Shown: piece by piece, positions 5,596 through 6,545 of the stretch
Layout: the number at the start of each line of letters is the position of its first letter
How positions within the stretch are numbered: position 1 is the stretch's first letter
The notes under the pieces: model-generated
Told to the model about the DNA's origin: nothing
The model's input: the letters and a program-made list of their open reading frames with translations, nothing else
Databases searched by the model: none
Made by a program: the position numbers and the translations under genes
Source: Tiamatella sp964451715
GTDB lineage: Archaea > Thermoproteota > Thermoprotei_A > Sulfolobales > Acidilobaceae
Assembly (NCBI GenBank): GCA_964451715.1
Contig: CAYVIZ010000054.1
Coordinates: 1 to 6,545, forward strand
Direction of reading: 5' to 3'
Length of the DNA: 6,545 bases

Positions 5596-6545
5596 TTGGC
5601 TCCAACGCTTGCACTGGAAGCTCTAGCAGTATACGACCACACGCTTAACCAGACAGGAGAAACGCTTCTAGTCGAAGACGGGAACGCACGGCCTATAAGA
5701 GGAGGCCCGCCCTCCTACGCCTCAAGACTCCGGCTCGGCGGTTACATAATACCCTCCTTCATAGACGCACACCTCCACCTTACCTGGCTCGGGCTACACC
5801 TGAAGGGAGTAGACCTATCAGGCTCTAAGACCCCCTCTGATGTGGCACACGGTATGATACATGCCAAAGGTGAAATAGCATACGGGAGAGGGTGGGATCA
5901 AGAAAACTTCGACGATTCCCGGGAGCTTCCTACTAGGAGGATGCTGGACAAGTATGTGAGGGACAGGCCGGCCATAGCGGTGAGGGTATGTGGTCACCTG
6001 GCAGTGGCTAATACAGCAGCTCTCCAGATGGCAGAACCCTGGAAGAAGTATCCGGGGCTAGTAGACAGGGAGAATGGGATACTATGGGAGGACGCTGTAG
6101 AGTATACCCTGTCCAGGATACTTGAGGAAATAGACTTGAAGCCCTATCTAGCCACGGCACTCAACGCCCTGTGGGAGGCTGGGGTATCAGGGTTCTCAAG
6201 CATGTCCTGCAGTCCCATGGAGTATAAGGCGCTTAGAAGACTCGAAGACGAGGGAACCCTCAGACATAGGGTTTCATGCTACCCGGACCACCATAGGCTG
6301 AGAGAGTTCCCGGCAGACTCCAGCAGGAATATAGGCATGGTCAGGATTGTGGGGGTTAAATTATTCGCCGACGGGAGCTTCGGAGCCCGCACCGCCGCGC
6401 TTTACGATGATTACGCTGATGATCCCGGTAATAAAGGCAGACTCCTGCTTACTAGCAGGGATATAGAGCGTATTGGCAAAGAAGTGCTTTCCAGAGGACT
6501 TAGAGTTGCAACCCACGCGATAGGTGACGAGGCTATTGGAGAGGT
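5596..6545 (+). CDS. YtcJ-type amidohydrolase (amidohydrolase 3 family), 3'-truncated by window edge
   Basis: This is a probable metal-dependent hydrolase of the amidohydrolase superfamily, cytoplasmic, of unknown substrate; characterised relatives act on N-substituted amides and formamides. The frame is open from TTG 5596 to the right edge: 316 complete codons, about 60% of the usual 500-550 residues. Landmarks in order: PSFIDAHLHL with the metal-binding H59-x-H61, YGRGWDQ (96-102), the VCGHLAVANTAAL segment (131-143) matching the family R-x-D/C-G-H block, DRENGILWE (157-165), VKLFADGSFGARTAAL (254-269) with K255 in the position of the bridging, probably carboxylated lysine, and THAIGD (306-311) with metal ligand H307. 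Later ligands and the C-terminal domain lie outside the window. The gene is divergent from the ectodomain-protein gene, with a clear TATA box and GGTGA site. Family assignment is strong; nothing here links it to its neighbours' function. Confidence 0.93.
   Translation, partial: MAPTLALEALAVYDHTLNQTGETLLVEDGNARPIRGGPPSYASRLRLGGYIIPSFIDAHLHLTWLGLHLKGVDLSGSKTPSDVAHGMIHAKGEIAYGRGWDQENFDDSRELPTRRMLDKYVRDRPAIAVRVCGHLAVANTAALQMAEPWKKYPGLVDRENGILWEDAVEYTLSRILEEIDLKPYLATALNALWEAGVSGFSSMSCSPMEYKALRRLEDEGTLRHRVSCYPDHHRLREFPADSSRNIGMVRIVGVKLFADGSFGARTAALYDDYADDPGNKGRLLLTSRDIERIGKEVLSRGLRVATHAIGDEAIGE

Noticed and set aside
5989..5994. Cys in the VCGH motif of the amidohydrolase instead of Asp, as a possible active-site loss
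   Set aside because: As I recall the family, both D-G-H and C-G-H occur at this block in YtcJ-type proteins. The visible metal ligands are intact, so it is not clearly unusual.

Overview
The window looks like chromosomal DNA from a thermophilic crenarchaeon (Thermoprotei). Start codons are preceded either by GGTGA-type Shine-Dalgarno sites, complementary to the archaeal 16S rRNA tail, or by BRE/TATA boxes placed so close that the mRNA would be almost leaderless. Arg is mostly AGG/AGA, Ile mostly ATA, CTA is common for Leu, CTAG is frequent, and TTG is used as a start. I could not identify the genus.

Layout. (1) 1-1047 (+): the C-terminal ~80% of histidinol dehydrogenase (HisD), cut off by the left edge. 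(2) 1034-2488 (+): a sodium/solute symporter (SSS family) whose start lies inside the hisD end, so the two are probably co-transcribed. (3) 2500-3264 (-): a crotonase-family acyl-CoA enzyme, convergent with the symporter, with a TTG start and a GGTGA site. It keeps one of the two catalytic glutamates of classical enoyl-CoA hydratases. (4) 3328-3552 (-): a 74-residue protein with one C2H2 zinc finger and a basic segment. (5) 3656-5038 (+): a polytopic membrane protein resembling GT-C lipid-linked-sugar glycosyltransferases, divergent from the zinc-finger gene. (6) 4975-5505 (-): a small protein anchored by two membrane helices with a beta-rich, possibly GOLD-like ectodomain. It overlaps the end of the glycosyltransferase gene tail to tail. 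(7) 5596-6545 (+): the N-terminal part of a YtcJ-type amidohydrolase, cut off by the right edge and divergent from gene 6.

How the genes relate. Only hisD and the symporter have a clear operon arrangement. The crotonase gene lies downstream of the zinc-finger gene on the same strand but seems to have its own promoter. Both divergent intergenic regions (3553-3655 and 5506-5595) hold two back-to-back core promoters whose BRE elements touch or overlap, which suggests competition between the two directions. The first also carries a short inverted repeat near the predicted start of the glycosyltransferase transcript.

I saw no RNA gene, mobile element, CRISPR array or long repeat. I found no convincing undescribed multi-gene system. 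The most open questions concern the zinc-finger/glycosyltransferase/ectodomain-protein neighbourhood and the altered active site of the crotonase.
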